In this document: one piece after another, positions 26,038 through 37,390 of the stretch
Numbering within the stretch: position 1 is the stretch's first letter
Layout of the letters: each line of letters opens with the position of its first letter
Assembly: GCF_012524115.1 (NCBI RefSeq)
Contig: NZ_JAAZWB010000066.1
Coordinates: 1-64,000, forward strand
Direction: 5' to 3'
From: Bacillus sp. RO1
GTDB lineage: Bacteria > Bacillota > Bacilli > Bacillales > Bacillaceae_I
DNA length: 64,000 bases
Made by a program: the position numbers and the translations under genes
Notes under the pieces: model-generated
Told to the model about the DNA's origin: nothing
Database searches by the model: none
What the model saw: only the letters and a program-made list of their open reading frames with translations

Positions 26038-27933
26038 TTAATCTTCCAATTTACTTTCGTCCATTTGTATGGATGTTCCATCATAGAAACGAAGCAAATC
26101 TCCGTATACAATTTCATCGGAATATTGAAGCTCTTTTTTCGCTTTTTCCATGTAAGGCTCACATGCAGATGGGTCTGTCTCTTCTTCCGTTTCCTTATCA
26201 TAGCAAGCGTTTTTTGCATATACCACTTTGTCTGTAACAAAGCTACCGTCACGGAATACAACAAAATCATTTCTGTCTTCGGAGAAAAGATCTGCACCGA
26301 ATTGAATATCATTTTTTGTTTCCATTCCAAGTAAGTGTTTGATAGTAGGTTTAAGGTCAATCTGTCCACCAACTGTATCAAATTCTTTCGGATTTTTATC
26401 CGTTACACCTGGGATGTGTACAAACATTGGCACACGCTGCAATTGAGCACTTTCAAAAGGAGTTATTTCTTTTCCTAAATACTGGCTCATTGCTTCGTTA
26501 TGGTTTTCAGAGATACCATAATGATCACCGTACAGGATGATGATGGAATCTTCATAAAGACCTGATTTCTTTAACTCATCAAAAAGGACTTTAATTGATT
26601 CATCACTATATCTTACTGTAGGGAAATAACGGTTCAAGGTACGACTATTAGAATCAAATTCATCTACAAATTTATCTTCTTCATCCAAGACAAATGGGAA
26701 GTGATTGGTTAACGTAATAAATTTGGCATAGAAAGGTTTTTCTAGATCCTGCATGTAGGGAATTGATTGTTGGAAAAACTCAATATCCTTCAAACCCCAA
26801 CCTACAGAGTTTTCTTCGTTTACATCATAACTTTCTATATCGAAGAATTGGTCATATCCAAGTGATTTATACATTACATCGCGATTCCAGAAACTTTTGT
26901 TGTTTGCGTGGAAAGTAACAGGTGTATAACCTTCTTCTTTAATTACGTTAGGCGTTGCAGTATGGAAATCATTTGTTCCATGAGTGAAGAACACGGCACC
27001 GCGTCCTACAGGGTATAAGGAATTATCTAATAAAAATTCAGAATCAGACGTTTTCCCTTGACCTGTTTGATGAAAGAAGTTATTAAAGTAATAACTTTGG
27101 TCTTTTAATTCATTTAAGAACGGAGTGATCGGCTCACCGTTGATTTCCTTATCAATAACAAATGACTGCATGGATTCTAATTTTACCACAATGACATTCT
27201 TGCCTTTTGCAATACCATAAAGATCGTCATTTGGTGCTTTATAGCTAGCATTAATATAGTTTTGAATTTCAGCAAGTTCGCTTCCATCCGCCATCGCACG
27301 TTGTGCACGAGTTTTCGACTGGATGACAGCATCATACACATGATAGTTGTACGTACCCAAGTTTTTCACAAGGATTTCACGATCAAATGTACGAGTCAAT
27401 AATTGAGGTCTTTCTGTTTCAGCCAAACCTAAGTTGAAGAGAAAAATACCTACAATAGATAAGAAATACATCTTGCGAACTTTCGGTCTCCACGTGCTCA
27501 TGCTCACAAATGAAGGAGTCCACTTTGCAATGGCAATCAGGATAATTACATCAATGAACATTAGTAAGTCCACTGGTGTCATTAGTTCTGTAATACTACC
27601 ACCTAGATCACTCATGTTACCTGATTGGAAAAGTAACGGAATCGTGATGAAATCATTAAAGAAACGGTAATAGACTGCATTTGCATAAAGTACAAACGAA
27701 ACGATAAAACTTGTAACAATTAGGTATCGCTTCATTCCCTTTTCTTTAAAGAAGAGGGCAAAACCGGCAATAAGCAGGATAAAGCTTAATGGGTTAATAA
27801 ATAAAATGAATTCTTGTTTTAGGGATTCAATTGTAATGTTAAAACTTGTTTTATATACGATATATGTTTTTATCCAGAGCAGGACAACTGCAATTAGGAT
27901 AAAAGGCACTTTTGATTTAAAGGCTTGCTTCAT
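26038..27933 (-). CDS. yqgS: Lipoteichoic acid synthase family protein YqgS
   Basis: 631 residues: five N-terminal membrane helices (to about residue 170), then an extracellular sulfatase-like domain. Catalytic Thr295 in [10 protein letters not shown], metal ligand Glu253 in KLESMQ and the later YGDHYG motif are present. LtaS-type enzymes polymerise glycerol phosphate from phosphatidylglycerol. YqgS is one of four B. subtilis paralogs, so this may be a non-essential copy. Ribosome site AAGGAGG. Confidence 0.95.
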   Translation of the reverse strand: MKQAFKSKVPFILIAVVLLWIKTYIVYKTSFNITIESLKQEFILFINPLSFILLIAGFALFFKEKGMKRYLIVTSFIVSFVLYANAVYYRFFNDFITIPLLFQSGNMSDLGGSITELMTPVDLLMFIDVIILIAIAKWTPSFVSMSTWRPKVRKMYFLSIVGIFLFNLGLAETERPQLLTRTFDREILVKNLGTYNYHVYDAVIQSKTRAQRAMADGSELAEIQNYINASYKAPNDDLYGIAKGKNVIVVKLESMQSFVIDKEINGEPITPFLNELKDQSYYFNNFFHQTGQGKTSDSEFLLDNSLYPVGRGAVFFTHGTNDFHTATPNVIKEEGYTPVTFHANNKSFWNRDVMYKSLGYDQFFDIESYDVNEENSVGWGLKDIEFFQQSIPYMQDLEKPFYAKFITLTNHFPFVLDEEDKFVDEFDSNSRTLNRYFPTVRYSDESIKVLFDELKKSGLYEDSIIILYGDHYGISENHNEAMSQYLGKEITPFESAQLQRVPMFVHIPGVTDKNPKEFDTVGGQIDLKPTIKHLLGMETKNDIQFGADLFSEDRNDFVVFRDGSFVTDKVVYAKNACYDKETEEETDPSACEPYMEKAKKELQYSDEIVYGDLLRFYDGTSIQMDESKLED

Positions 27934-28066
27934 CTTTTTTTTACCTCCTTATAGCAAAGACAGGGAAGCTCTTTATTAGTTTCGGTATTTATTATTATTG
28001 TTTAAAAAACTTTTTAGATGTATCCATGACCAACTTTTCATCACTCAAAAAATTTGGCTACGACAT

Positions 28067-28095
28067 ATCTTAAAACTTTTTTTACAAAAAATCAA
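28067..28095 (-). promoter_or_regulatory. Possible SigA promoter of yqgS
   Basis: Minus strand TTGATT, 17-base spacer, TAAGAT, about 135 bases before the yqgS start. The rest of the gap to 28,331 holds only the glcK terminator and A/T-rich DNA. Confidence 0.55.
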
Positions 28096-28236
28096 TGGAT
28101 AATTAATACTGTATTTATATTAAAGAGCTAGAATAATAGTCTTGGCGCTGTTTGCAACTATATATAATAGACGCGGTACAAGCCGAAAAGTTTCATAAAA
28201 CAAAGATGTTTTTTTATTCTAAATAGTCAAACAAAA

Positions 28237-28262
28237 TGGAGGCTTCTATTAAGAAGCCTCCA
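28237..28262 (-). terminator. Terminator of the glcK transcript
   Basis: TGGAGGCTTC-TATTAA-GAAGCCTCCA, 10-bp perfect stem, followed on the minus strand by TTTTGTTT. Confidence 0.88.
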
Positions 28263-28331
28263 CTACGCGCTATTCTCGCTTCTTTCTATCTTTTTTACCC
28301 AAGAGAAAGAAAGAATAAACTATACACTTTT

Positions 28332-29291
28332 TTACAATTTTGTTTTTGCAAGGTAAGCCGCTCCGATTACCCCAGCATCGTTTCCTAGGGTTGCTTCAGC
28401 AATTTTCACGCCAACCTTGGTTCTTGGAAATAAGTATTTTACAAAATGATGATGAACAGGACCTAATAATTTATCTCCTGCTTTTGATACTCCCCCACCA
28501 ATAACGATTTTTTCTGGATTCATGGCGTTTGCCAAATTCGCAAGTGCGAGTCCTAAATAAGCAGAGACTTTATTGACAACATATTGAGAAATTTCTTCTT
28601 TAGCATCTGCCTGCTCAAATATTAACTTTGCTGTCAATCCTTCTTGTTGTGCTAATTCTTCCAGCTTACTACCTGGTTTTTCTTCCATTGCCTCTTTAGC
28701 AAGACGGACAATCCCAGTAGCAGATGCAATCGTTTCCAGACACCCTGTTTTTCCACAGTTGCAAGGTGCTCCCCCTTCTGTGATTACGGTAATATGCCCT
28801 ATTTCTCCGCCAGCACCGTTTATGCCATGGACAATTTCTCCATTGGTAATGATACCTCCGCCAACTCCCGTACCGAGAGTAACACAAATGAGATCCTTAG
28901 ATCCTTCACCGGCACCCTTCCACATTTCCCCGATAGCAGCAAGATTCGCGTCATTATCGACTACTACAGGCAACCCAGTTTCTACTTCTAATAAATCTTT
29001 AAGTGGGTAGTTTTCCCAGCCTAAGTTAACTGCTTCATATATTAAACCTGTTGCCATATTGACTGGGCCTGGCGCACCCATTCCCAATGCTTTCAATTTC
29101 GATTTTGACTCGCCAAGTTCCTCTAATTTACTATCTATAGCTTTTGCAATATCTGTTGTGATATTTTTGCCTTTTTCACTTATATCCGTTACAATCTCCC
29201 ATTTGTGAGCGATTTCACCGTATTGTGTAATAAACGCCATTTTTATCGTTGTGCCACCTAAGTCGACACCCACTAACCATTTGTTTTCCAT
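28332..29291 (-). CDS. glcK: ROK-family glucokinase
   Basis: Phosphorylates glucose to glucose 6-phosphate. The 319-residue protein begins with the ATP loop [11 protein letters not shown], carries the ROK zinc signature [10 protein letters not shown] (about 170-180), and has the catalytic Asp in [13 protein letters not shown]. The ATG ending at 29291 lies 6 bases from AAAAGGTG. It follows yqgQ by 16 bases, as in B. subtilis. Confidence 0.97.
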   Translation of the reverse strand: MENKWLVGVDLGGTTIKMAFITQYGEIAHKWEIVTDISEKGKNITTDIAKAIDSKLEELGESKSKLKALGMGAPGPVNMATGLIYEAVNLGWENYPLKDLLEVETGLPVVVDNDANLAAIGEMWKGAGEGSKDLICVTLGTGVGGGIITNGEIVHGINGAGGEIGHITVITEGGAPCNCGKTGCLETIASATGIVRLAKEAMEEKPGSKLEELAQQEGLTAKLIFEQADAKEEISQYVVNKVSAYLGLALANLANAMNPEKIVIGGGVSKAGDKLLGPVHHHFVKYLFPRTKVGVKIAEATLGNDAGVIGAAYLAKTKL

Positions 29292-29307
29292 TTGTTTCAC
29301 CTTTTCT

Positions 29308-29499
29308 TTATCTTAATTTGGATAATTCTTGTCGCAGGATGATCATGGCGGACTGGAACACACTTGCGTCCAATACTCCTGAGCGATAGAGCTCCCTTAT
29401 TTCATCTTCCATAAGCTCTAAATCTGCAATTTTGTCACCAGTATAAATAAAGGCTCCAAAACTTTTTAATAGTTGCCTTATGTCAAAAATTGTTTTCAT
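29308..29499 (-). CDS. yqgQ: DUF910 protein YqgQ
   Basis: 63 residues, helical, with the sequence pattern [18 protein letters not shown]...[12 protein letters not shown] of the YqgQ family. It precedes glcK in one operon. Function unknown; members may bind single-stranded nucleic acid. Confidence 0.92.
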   Translation of the reverse strand: MKTIFDIRQLLKSFGAFIYTGDKIADLELMEDEIRELYRSGVLDASVFQSAMIILRQELSKLR

Positions 29500-29655
29500 G
29501 ACTTCACCTTTTCTTCTTTACTAGCTGAAAGGGTTTACGCTCCATTTTTAGTATAAAGGATTCACTTGTGGCGTCAAGCAAGAAAACATAAGAAAAACCG
29601 AGAAAACCATGCCAGTCCTTTTAATTCTGAAAAGCTTAAGTTGGATGGTTAACCT

Positions 29656-29784
29656 CCGCTGTTCCTTTCCGCAATTGGCTTCGCTTTCCGCGGGACGGTG
29701 CTTGAGCCTCCTCACTTCGTTGCGGGGTCTCAACCAACCGTTTCTCCCCCGCTGGAGTCTTCGCCATTTGCTCCAATCCACAGC
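29656..29784. repeat. Interspersed palindromic repeat, copy B (first half)
   Basis: From CCGCTGTTCC to CCACAGC with the internal GCGGGGTCTCAACC block. It shares its layout with copies A, C and F. An 80-bp A/T-rich spacer separates it from a second element. Confidence 0.85.
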
Positions 29785-29865
29785 TAGGAATCACATAAAG
29801 GTTAATGATGTTATTTTAAAACTTAAACAATTCCTTTTTTTGAATGAAGTAACCTTGCTAATAGT

Positions 29866-29981
29866 GGAAGGCGCGTAGACGCCCGCGGGAGTGAAGGGAC
29901 AGGTGAGACCCCGGAATTCGAAGCCTGAGGACGCTCACGGACCGGCCGCAGGCAAGCGAAGCGCCTGGAACGGAAATCAAC
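29866..29981. repeat. Interspersed repeat, copy B (second half, inverted type)
   Basis: GGAAGGCGCGTAGACGCCC...GGTGAGACCCC...AACGGAAATCAAC. Its GAGACCCC core is the complement of the GGGGTCTC core of the first half, so the two halves form a large imperfect inverted repeat. The 29,500-30,057 gap holds only this and the spoVAF terminator. Confidence 0.8.
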
Positions 29982-30007
29982 CTATTATATGCTTTCTTAA
30001 TCTTCAT

Positions 30008-30042
30008 AAAAAAACGGATGGATTGAGGGCCATCCGTTTTCC
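30008..30042 (-). terminator. Terminator of spoVAF
   Basis: AAAACGGATGG...CCATCCGTTTT stem just after the stop; T-rich on both strands. Confidence 0.88.
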
Positions 30043-30057
30043 TTTATTAATTTCTTT

Positions 30058-31521
30058 TTATCTATCCGGATCTTTCGGATGTAGGATTGTTGGCCTTCTG
30101 TTTTTCAACGGAATCGGTGATCGTATTATTACATCTCGAAACCCTCTGTAGTTGAATGGGATAAATGGCCAAAGGTAAGGAACGTTGTAGGACTTCATCA
30201 TCATCAGGAATAGAATGAGAATGACAAGCCCGATCATAAAGCCAATTACTCCAAACATGTAAGTCAATAAAAGGAGCACAATCCGAAATAATCTGTTTGC
30301 CAAGCTGAGCTCATAACTTGGAGTTGAAAATGTTCCTATAGCAGCAATGGCTAGGTATAAAATTATTTCTGGTACAAAAAGACCTACTTTTACTGCAACA
30401 TCTCCTATGAGAATTGCCGCCACTAATCCAAGGGCGGTACCTAAAGAAGTCGGCGTATGAATGGCTGCCATTCTGAGCATGTCCATTCCAATTTCAATAA
30501 TAAGTATTTGGGCAATTAAAGGAACTTCACCCGTTTCAGTCGGCCCGATATAAGATAGTTGTTCAGGCAGTAACTGTGTATTCGTTGCTAGTAAGTACCA
30601 TAAGGGCAGAATAAATATGGAAGCCCAGACTGCAAGAAATCTAACCAGCCTTAAGTACGCCCCAACAACCGGTTTGTTTCTGTACTCTTCAGCATGTTGG
30701 AGATGATGCCAAAATGTAGCCGGCGTAATGATGACACTTGGAGAACCGTCTACTATGACTAATACATGTCCTTCATATAAATGAGCTGCTGCTGTATCTG
30801 GCCTTTCTGTGTATCTGACTGTAGGATAAGGATTCCAGTGTCTTCCTCCTACAAATTCCTCTAGTGTCTTTTCAGCCATTGGCAGACCATCTGTGTCAAT
30901 GTTGTTCAATGAATCTTTAATTTTTTCTACCAGATCAGGATCTGCCATTTCATCCATATAACAGATACTTATATCAGTCTTTGATCTTCTTCCAACCTGT
31001 AAATATTCCATCCTGAGTGAACTGTCTCTTATCCTTCTGCGGATTAATGCACAGTTGAAAATCATTGTTTCGACGAAACCATCCCTAGAACCGCGAACCA
31101 CTCTTTCCATATCAGGTTCTTCCGGACCTCTAACAGGATAGGTTCTCGAGTCAATAATGATTGCTTCCTCAAGTCCTTCTACAATTATAACTGTTGGACC
31201 TGCAAGGACCTGATCTACAACTGTTTCCAGATCGTCGGTTTTACCGATTTCGACATAAGGTATGTAGGTCTTTAATAACTTGTCCAGAGGTTCTTCATCA
31301 AGATCTTCTGGCAATAGGTCGGATAGAAATTTCATTAAAAAGAGCATGATATCATCTTTACCGAAACCGTCCACTAAGAACATACCTATTTTTCTACCCG
31401 CATAATGGAGATCCAGAAAAATTAAATCAAAACTTTTATCAACTGCCATTCTTTCTTTTAAATATCCAACATCTTCATCGAAGTTTCCCGACATTTTTCT
31501 CGTTGGTTTTTGCCAAGTCAA
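30058..31521 (-). CDS. spoVAF: Spore germination protein SpoVAF (GerA family)
   Basis: 487 residues of the GerA A-subunit family: an N-terminal soluble domain (to about 290) with VEGLEEAIIIDSRTYPVRGPEEPDMERVVRGSRDG-type motifs, then about five membrane helices and a basic tail. The sequence is closest in my reading to SpoVAF of the inner spore membrane. It starts at TTG behind AGGAGGAAA. In B. subtilis spoVAF belongs to the spoVA operon; here it lies alone between gluP and yqgQ. Confidence 0.85.
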   Translation of the reverse strand: MTWQKPTRKMSGNFDEDVGYLKERMAVDKSFDLIFLDLHYAGRKIGMFLVDGFGKDDIMLFLMKFLSDLLPEDLDEEPLDKLLKTYIPYVEIGKTDDLETVVDQVLAGPTVIIVEGLEEAIIIDSRTYPVRGPEEPDMERVVRGSRDGFVETMIFNCALIRRRIRDSSLRMEYLQVGRRSKTDISICYMDEMADPDLVEKIKDSLNNIDTDGLPMAEKTLEEFVGGRHWNPYPTVRYTERPDTAAAHLYEGHVLVIVDGSPSVIITPATFWHHLQHAEEYRNKPVVGAYLRLVRFLAVWASIFILPLWYLLATNTQLLPEQLSYIGPTETGEVPLIAQILIIEIGMDMLRMAAIHTPTSLGTALGLVAAILIGDVAVKVGLFVPEIILYLAIAAIGTFSTPSYELSLANRLFRIVLLLLTYMFGVIGFMIGLVILILFLMMMKSYNVPYLWPFIPFNYRGFRDVIIRSPIPLKNRRPTILHPKDPDR

Positions 31522-31612
31522 AATGATTTCCTCCTAATTCTTCATGTATTAGGTTTGAAGTACTTATCATCTTTTCATTTTCTGCTAATCCAAAAGAAAA
31601 AATACAAAATCA

Positions 31613-31668
31613 TACAAAAAAACAGCAGGAACTCCCATTTCAAAGGAATGGTAGCCCCTACTGTTTTA
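31613..31668 (-). terminator. Terminator of gluP
   Basis: Minus strand AAACAG.AGG...CCTGCTGTTTTTTT with an inner CCATT/AATGG stem. Confidence 0.8.
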
Positions 31669-31674
31669 AAGAAT

Positions 31675-33195
31675 TTATTCTCCCTCTATCAACCCATCTA
31701 TTTCTGTGCGAAGGCTAGTATATGCTTCCACATTAGAATCAAGTTCAATGGCTTTGTTAATGGAACTTGATGCCTTTTCAGCGTCATCCAGCTCCAAATA
31801 AACTAATGCTAAATTATAATGCGCTTCATGAAAACTAGGCTGAAGAGTAGTAAGTCTTTCTAATCGATTTTTCGCATCCTCTATTTTACCTTCTTGAATA
31901 TCAATGTAGGAAAGATAAAAGAGGACCTCAGGGAATTCCTCCGCCCTTTCTTCTAAATCAATAAGTAGAGTATATGCTTCTTCATATTCTGCTTGTTGAA
32001 TTAATGTTTCTGCCTGTTTAATAAGGGCAGTTGGATTCTCAGCATTGTACCCTTCTTGTAAGAGAAAGAAAGTTAAAATAGAAGCTGCCGCTAAACCAAG
32101 AATTCTTTGAATCAATTTTTTGTGATTCGGTAAATGCACTATAGCTGATGCTAAAAAACCACCAATCAAGCCGCCAATATGACCTGCATTATCAATACCT
32201 GGAATGGTGAATCCGATCGCTAGATTTATTCCTATTAATACGAGAATGTTCGTACCCATTGTCCGGAAAAATAACTTAGGATGGGTTATTCCAACAAACA
32301 GGAGCGCACCAAAGCAACCAAAAATCGCCCCCGAAGCACCTGCAGACAACGATGAGGTAAAAACAAAACTAGCTAAAGAACCAGCAAATCCTGCAAACAA
32401 ATAAATGGCTAGAAAGCGGATGTTCCCATATATCCTTTCAACCGCAGTGCCTAGGTAAAATATCGCCATCGTGTTCAGTATTAGATGAAGAAATCCAATA
32501 TGGAGAACGATAGGGGTAAAGAAACGCCACCACTCCCCTTCCAAAATGGATGGGTTATATTTTGCACCATATTTAACCAATGTTTCAGGATCCTGACTTC
32601 CCCCATTTGTCTCAAGTAAATAAAACATTACTAGGTGTAAAAAGATAAAAAAATAGGTGAAAAGGGGTTTTCCATGTTGAAACAAGGACCTTTCCTTTTT
32701 ATCTCTTTGTGAGGATGCGTATAGGACACTTTGCTTGAGATGATATAGTCCGAGATCATCTAATGCGTCCTGTTCCTTTATGGTTACCTCATCCCCAGTT
32801 ACATGAGAAATCCTGTTTAATGCTTTTTGTGTATTGCCTTCATGCAACACGATAGAATGAAGTTCCGTTTTTTCATTTACAAAAGGTTCTTCCACCCTGA
32901 ACTCCCAATCATCGACAGGAGGGTATGAAGATACATATATATTGAAAGCCTGTAAACGACGCTTTCGCAGTTGCTGCTTGAAATTAACAACGTGTCTCGA
33001 TGCATTTTCAATATCACGTTGAAGCCACGTGCTCCAATCAAGATCATGTCGATAAATTCTGATGATCGGTGCTTTTTTATGGGTAAGGTTTTCTAACCAA
33101 AGTTCGTTTTGATCTGGAGAGATATGTAAAATTCGATATTCTTTCATTACAACAAAATGTTGAATGAGCTGCCAAAATAAGATATCTTGTTTCAA
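31675..33195 (-). CDS. gluP: Rhomboid intramembrane serine protease GluP (YqgP)
   Basis: 506 residues: N-terminal soluble domain (1-175), six to seven membrane helices and a C-terminal TPR region (from about 385). The catalytic dyad is Ser288 in GASGAIFG and His339 in NAGHIGG, the same residue numbers as B. subtilis YqgP. The TTG start has GAGGCGGG upstream. YqgP acts in membrane-protein quality control, including a magnesium transporter. Confidence 0.96.
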   Translation of the reverse strand: MKQDILFWQLIQHFVVMKEYRILHISPDQNELWLENLTHKKAPIIRIYRHDLDWSTWLQRDIENASRHVVNFKQQLRKRRLQAFNIYVSSYPPVDDWEFRVEEPFVNEKTELHSIVLHEGNTQKALNRISHVTGDEVTIKEQDALDDLGLYHLKQSVLYASSQRDKKERSLFQHGKPLFTYFFIFLHLVMFYLLETNGGSQDPETLVKYGAKYNPSILEGEWWRFFTPIVLHIGFLHLILNTMAIFYLGTAVERIYGNIRFLAIYLFAGFAGSLASFVFTSSLSAGASGAIFGCFGALLFVGITHPKLFFRTMGTNILVLIGINLAIGFTIPGIDNAGHIGGLIGGFLASAIVHLPNHKKLIQRILGLAAASILTFFLLQEGYNAENPTALIKQAETLIQQAEYEEAYTLLIDLEERAEEFPEVLFYLSYIDIQEGKIEDAKNRLERLTTLQPSFHEAHYNLALVYLELDDAEKASSSINKAIELDSNVEAYTSLRTEIDGLIEGE

Positions 33196-33280
33196 TTGCC
33201 CGCCTCCTCGTACCCTTTATTTTAAATGGTCCAAGGAGAAAAGTAAAAATATAACTATACTAATGTCGTTTCTAGGAAGT

Positions 33281-34999
33281 TCAATTATCGATTTCAAACC
33301 TTGCAGCAATAACAGAAAGAGATTTAGACAGGGCATTTAATTTTTTGCCTATTTCATTTGTGTACTCCATCTGCTCGACCTGATTTTCACTTGCTGATAG
33401 CATTTCCTCTGAACTTGCTGAGGTTTCTTGCGAGACAGAGAGCAAACCGTCAGCTGCAAACTCTAAGTTGGGTAAAAAATCTTTCCAACCCTTCAAGTCT
33501 CCATTAATGACTGTTAGATTCTCGCTCACTTCTTCCATTTCAGACATGAGCTCATCAAATGTAACTTTTGATAGGTTTGCCATGTGTAAGTTATCTTTAA
33601 TTTTAATATGCATGTTTTCAAATTCATTTACAGCATTTGCTGTTACATTTTCCATATGCCCAATGGAATTTGTGATTTCCTCGGCGGCAGAAGTCGATTG
33701 TTCTGCTAGATTCCTTACTTCATTAGCTACAACAGCAAATCCCCTCCCTGCATCTCCTGCTCGGGCAGCTTCAATGGTTGCATTCAGTGCCAATAGCTTT
33801 GTTTGTTCCGCCATCCCTTTAATTAACCCAACTAATCCAGTAATAGAGACTGAGTAGTCTTTTACATTTTTTACGGTGTTGGATAATTCTTCAAAATCCT
33901 GTTCAAATTTCATAATAGTTGTGATAAGCGTGTTCATGTGTTTTTTCCCAATCTCGGCAGAGTCATCCATGCGGTTAGAACTAGAAAAAACACGGGACAT
34001 ATTTTTTTGCATTTCTTCAATAATGTCCTTCATTTCTTTAATCGTTTGGACACTGGTCTCAGAACTAGAAGCAGTTTGCATAGCCCCTTCTTTTACCATA
34101 TTGATTGAACTTATCAATTGATGTGTGGAAACCATAGAATCTTCTGATGAAAGTCCAAGGTGGGTACCTGTCTCTTCTAATTCTTTAGTCGTTTGCTTTA
34201 TCTCTTTTAATACTTGTGTCATGTTATGAATCATAGAATTATAGCTCTTGTTTAGAGACACAATTTCAGGAATAGATGTCTTAATGTTTTTAGCCGGCCG
34301 AAGATTCCCTTCTCTCCCTTCTCTCATTGCTTCCCGAAGAACAGATAATGGCTTTGTTAAAGTTCGAACAAAAATAATTGTAATGCAAGTGAAAAGAACG
34401 ATACTACCCATGATAACGATAAGTGTGAAAATGCCCATATCATGGACAGGACTTAAATATGAACTAGTTGGGATAATTAAACCATAAATTCCACCCAACT
34501 CCTTCATCTCCCTAAAGGAGATAGTATATTCCACCCCATTAATCTTTTCTTTTATAATGCCATTTTTGCTGGTGACCATTGATACCACCATGGAATCTGT
34601 CATATTAGGAAGATTACCTTCACTTACCTTGAATGGCTGTGTTTCATTATTGGTTATGTAAAAAAACTCCGAAAAGATTCCATCCTCCATCAGTGTATCC
34701 CTCTGAGAGCGTATGTTCACCTCTAACTGCTGCATAAAATATGCATCATCACTTATGTATGTAAACTTTAAGTTTTCTGCAATGTAACCCATCAGCTCTA
34801 CTTCTCTAACAAGACGGTTTTCTATACTAGTGACGGTCATTTCTTTTGATTTGATGTAAGAAACTAGCCCGACTGCCGATATAGACGCTAACATCAATGT
34901 TATAAAGAGCAGGAATAGTCTTGTTCCTAGATTTATTTTTCCAATGTAATGTTGAAATTTCTCTTCCGTTCTCTTTTTATATTTTACTAGTTGTTTCAT
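33281..34999 (-). CDS. Methyl-accepting chemotaxis protein
   Basis: 572 residues: membrane helix at about 27-48, extracellular sensing domain (to about 185), second helix (190-212), HAMP, and a signalling coiled coil. The hairpin tip [36 protein letters not shown] is the conserved CheA/CheW contact. The external domain is of the small Cache-like size; the ligand is unknown. Not present at this place in B. subtilis. Confidence 0.92.
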   Translation of the reverse strand: MKQLVKYKKRTEEKFQHYIGKINLGTRLFLLFITLMLASISAVGLVSYIKSKEMTVTSIENRLVREVELMGYIAENLKFTYISDDAYFMQQLEVNIRSQRDTLMEDGIFSEFFYITNNETQPFKVSEGNLPNMTDSMVVSMVTSKNGIIKEKINGVEYTISFREMKELGGIYGLIIPTSSYLSPVHDMGIFTLIVIMGSIVLFTCITIIFVRTLTKPLSVLREAMREGREGNLRPAKNIKTSIPEIVSLNKSYNSMIHNMTQVLKEIKQTTKELEETGTHLGLSSEDSMVSTHQLISSINMVKEGAMQTASSSETSVQTIKEMKDIIEEMQKNMSRVFSSSNRMDDSAEIGKKHMNTLITTIMKFEQDFEELSNTVKNVKDYSVSITGLVGLIKGMAEQTKLLALNATIEAARAGDAGRGFAVVANEVRNLAEQSTSAAEEITNSIGHMENVTANAVNEFENMHIKIKDNLHMANLSKVTFDELMSEMEEVSENLTVINGDLKGWKDFLPNLEFAADGLLSVSQETSASSEEMLSASENQVEQMEYTNEIGKKLNALSKSLSVIAARFEIDN

Positions 35000-35110
35000 C
35001 CAGTTGATCCCCCTGTAACTCCTATTCGTCTAATAAAATAAATTATAGAGGAAGAATATTAATATAATGTTAATTTTATGTAATTTTTATAACAAAGGCT
35101 CTCTTAAACA

Positions 35111-35243
35111 CCGCTGTTGATTTCCTCAAATGGCTTCGCTTTTTGCGTGGCGACCTTGAGCCTCCTCGGGCTGCGCCCTGCGGGGTCTCAACATTGTCGC
35201 TACTCCACCGCAAGAGTCTTCGCCATTTGCTCCAATCAACAGC
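35111..35243. repeat. Interspersed palindromic repeat, copy C
   Basis: Starts CCGCTGTTGATTTCC and ends CTCCAATCAACAGC, with GAGCCTCCTCGG and GCGGGGTCTCAAC inside. Full-length example of the element; it fills most of the 35,000-35,319 gap. Confidence 0.9.
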
Positions 35244-35319
35244 TAGGTTGCTGCAAAAATCAACAGTATGCTTTAAAAGAGCCATAACAAAAGAAAAACC
35301 ACCAGCAACTACTGGCAGT

Positions 35320-35499
35320 TTATCCTCGAAATACGGTTTGTAAAAAGCGGTCGCGTACAAAAGGAATATCCATTCCGAATGCAACAACAAATCTCCTGAT
35401 GCTACCGATTCCCAAAATATAATTTAGGATTTTATAACGACTTTGGTAAATGGCATATGTACCCACGCCTATTAGAAAAATTCTTAGTAAGAATCCCAT
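35320..35499 (-). CDS. yqgO: Small hydrophobic protein YqgO-like
   Basis: 59 residues with an N-terminal membrane helix (FLLRIFLIGVGTYAIYQS) and a conserved-looking C-terminal part ending FVRDRFLQTVFRG. The second ATG (ending at 35499) is chosen because AGGAGGG abuts the first. Named from position between yqgN and yqgP. Function unknown. Confidence 0.7.
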   Translation of the reverse strand: MGFLLRIFLIGVGTYAIYQSRYKILNYILGIGSIRRFVVAFGMDIPFVRDRFLQTVFRG

Positions 35500-35533
35500 T
35501 GTCATCCCTCCTATCTATATCTTGCTTAAAAAT

Positions 35534-35563
35534 GAAAAAAACATGCCCAAGAATAGGCATGTT

Positions 35564-35566
<3 letters not shown>
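35534..35566 (-). terminator. Terminator of ldh
   Basis: AAACATGCC...GGCATGTTT stem followed on the minus strand by TTTTTTCAT; overlaps the ldh stop. Confidence 0.85.
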
Positions 35567-36526
<960 letters not shown>

Positions 36527-36595
36527 CTAGGTTACTTTACAAATATATTATATCAAAAAAGATTGTGAAATACTGAGCAAAATATAACTATTTCG

Positions 36596-37390
36596 TTACA
36601 TTAATATCAGGATAGTGATGACACTTGCTATTAAAATGGAGGAGATATTGACCACATCATTGTTCACCCACGAATTGCCTTTTACTAATTGAGTAGGCTG
36701 AAGACAGTGTTCTGTTTTTTCCACTAGTTTTCCGCACACTTTACATCTGTAGGCTGATTGCACAGTCGCTCCTAAAAATGTATCAATAAAACAGCCCATC
36801 ACCCCCATTGCGGTAAGCAGAAGGGTTATCGTGAGATTAATTTCACTCCAGAAAAAGTAGGAAACGACACTTATTAAAGCAGAACCTGCAACTGACGCTA
36901 GTGTTCCTAGTAAAGAGATTGCCCCGGACGTTCCTGGATCCACTGTTTTCATCTGTATGATGGAGAACGGTCGTTTCTTACTCAGTGAACCTATTTCCGA
37001 TGCCCAAGTATCTGAGTTTGCGACGGCAATGGCAGCTACAAAGCCGTAAATCCAATAATCAGCAGGAAACAGATATGCCAACACCCCTAATAGCGCAGGC
37101 ACTCCGCCATTAGCGAAAACTTGCATAATATCACGTTGCGAACCTTTTTCGTGCATATCTGTAATGCTTTCCTTCTGCTTACGATTATATTTACTCCAGT
37201 AACTAGAAGTAACAAAGAACAGTCCAATCAACAGGAGACCATACCCTTTAAAACCTAGTGCAATTAAAATCCCTACTAGTAAGGTTCCAACCGCTCCGGA
37301 AGCAGCTAATGCCTTTAGCTTATATCCTCCAAAAACTAACGCAGCAATACCTATTAACAATAAAATCTCATTTTCTAATAGTGCAGTCAT
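36596..37390 (-). CDS. DUF92 family membrane protein
   Basis: 264 residues, about six or seven membrane helices, with the DUF92 pattern FANGGVPALLGVLAY and AVANSDTWASEIG, and a cytoplasmic CKVCGKLVEKTEHC cysteine loop near the C-terminus. The plant family member VTE6 is a phytyl-phosphate kinase; a polyprenyl-phosphate role here is only possible. The start (GAGGG upstream) overlaps the yqgN end by 23 bases. Confidence 0.85.
   Translation of the reverse strand: MTALLENEILLLIGIAALVFGGYKLKALAASGAVGTLLVGILIALGFKGYGLLLIGLFFVTSSYWSKYNRKQKESITDMHEKGSQRDIMQVFANGGVPALLGVLAYLFPADYWIYGFVAAIAVANSDTWASEIGSLSKKRPFSIIQMKTVDPGTSGAISLLGTLASVAGSALISVVSYFFWSEINLTITLLLTAMGVMGCFIDTFLGATVQSAYRCKVCGKLVEKTEHCLQPTQLVKGNSWVNNDVVNISSILIASVITILILM

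Noticed and set aside
29548-29878. Reading frames on both strands over repeat copy B
   Set aside because: They are produced by the G/C-rich repeat; similar frames appear over copies C, E and F and none has a ribosome site.
35076-35390. 104-codon minus-strand frame over repeat copy C
   Set aside because: It spans the repeat and runs into the yqgO gene in another frame; its composition follows the repeat.
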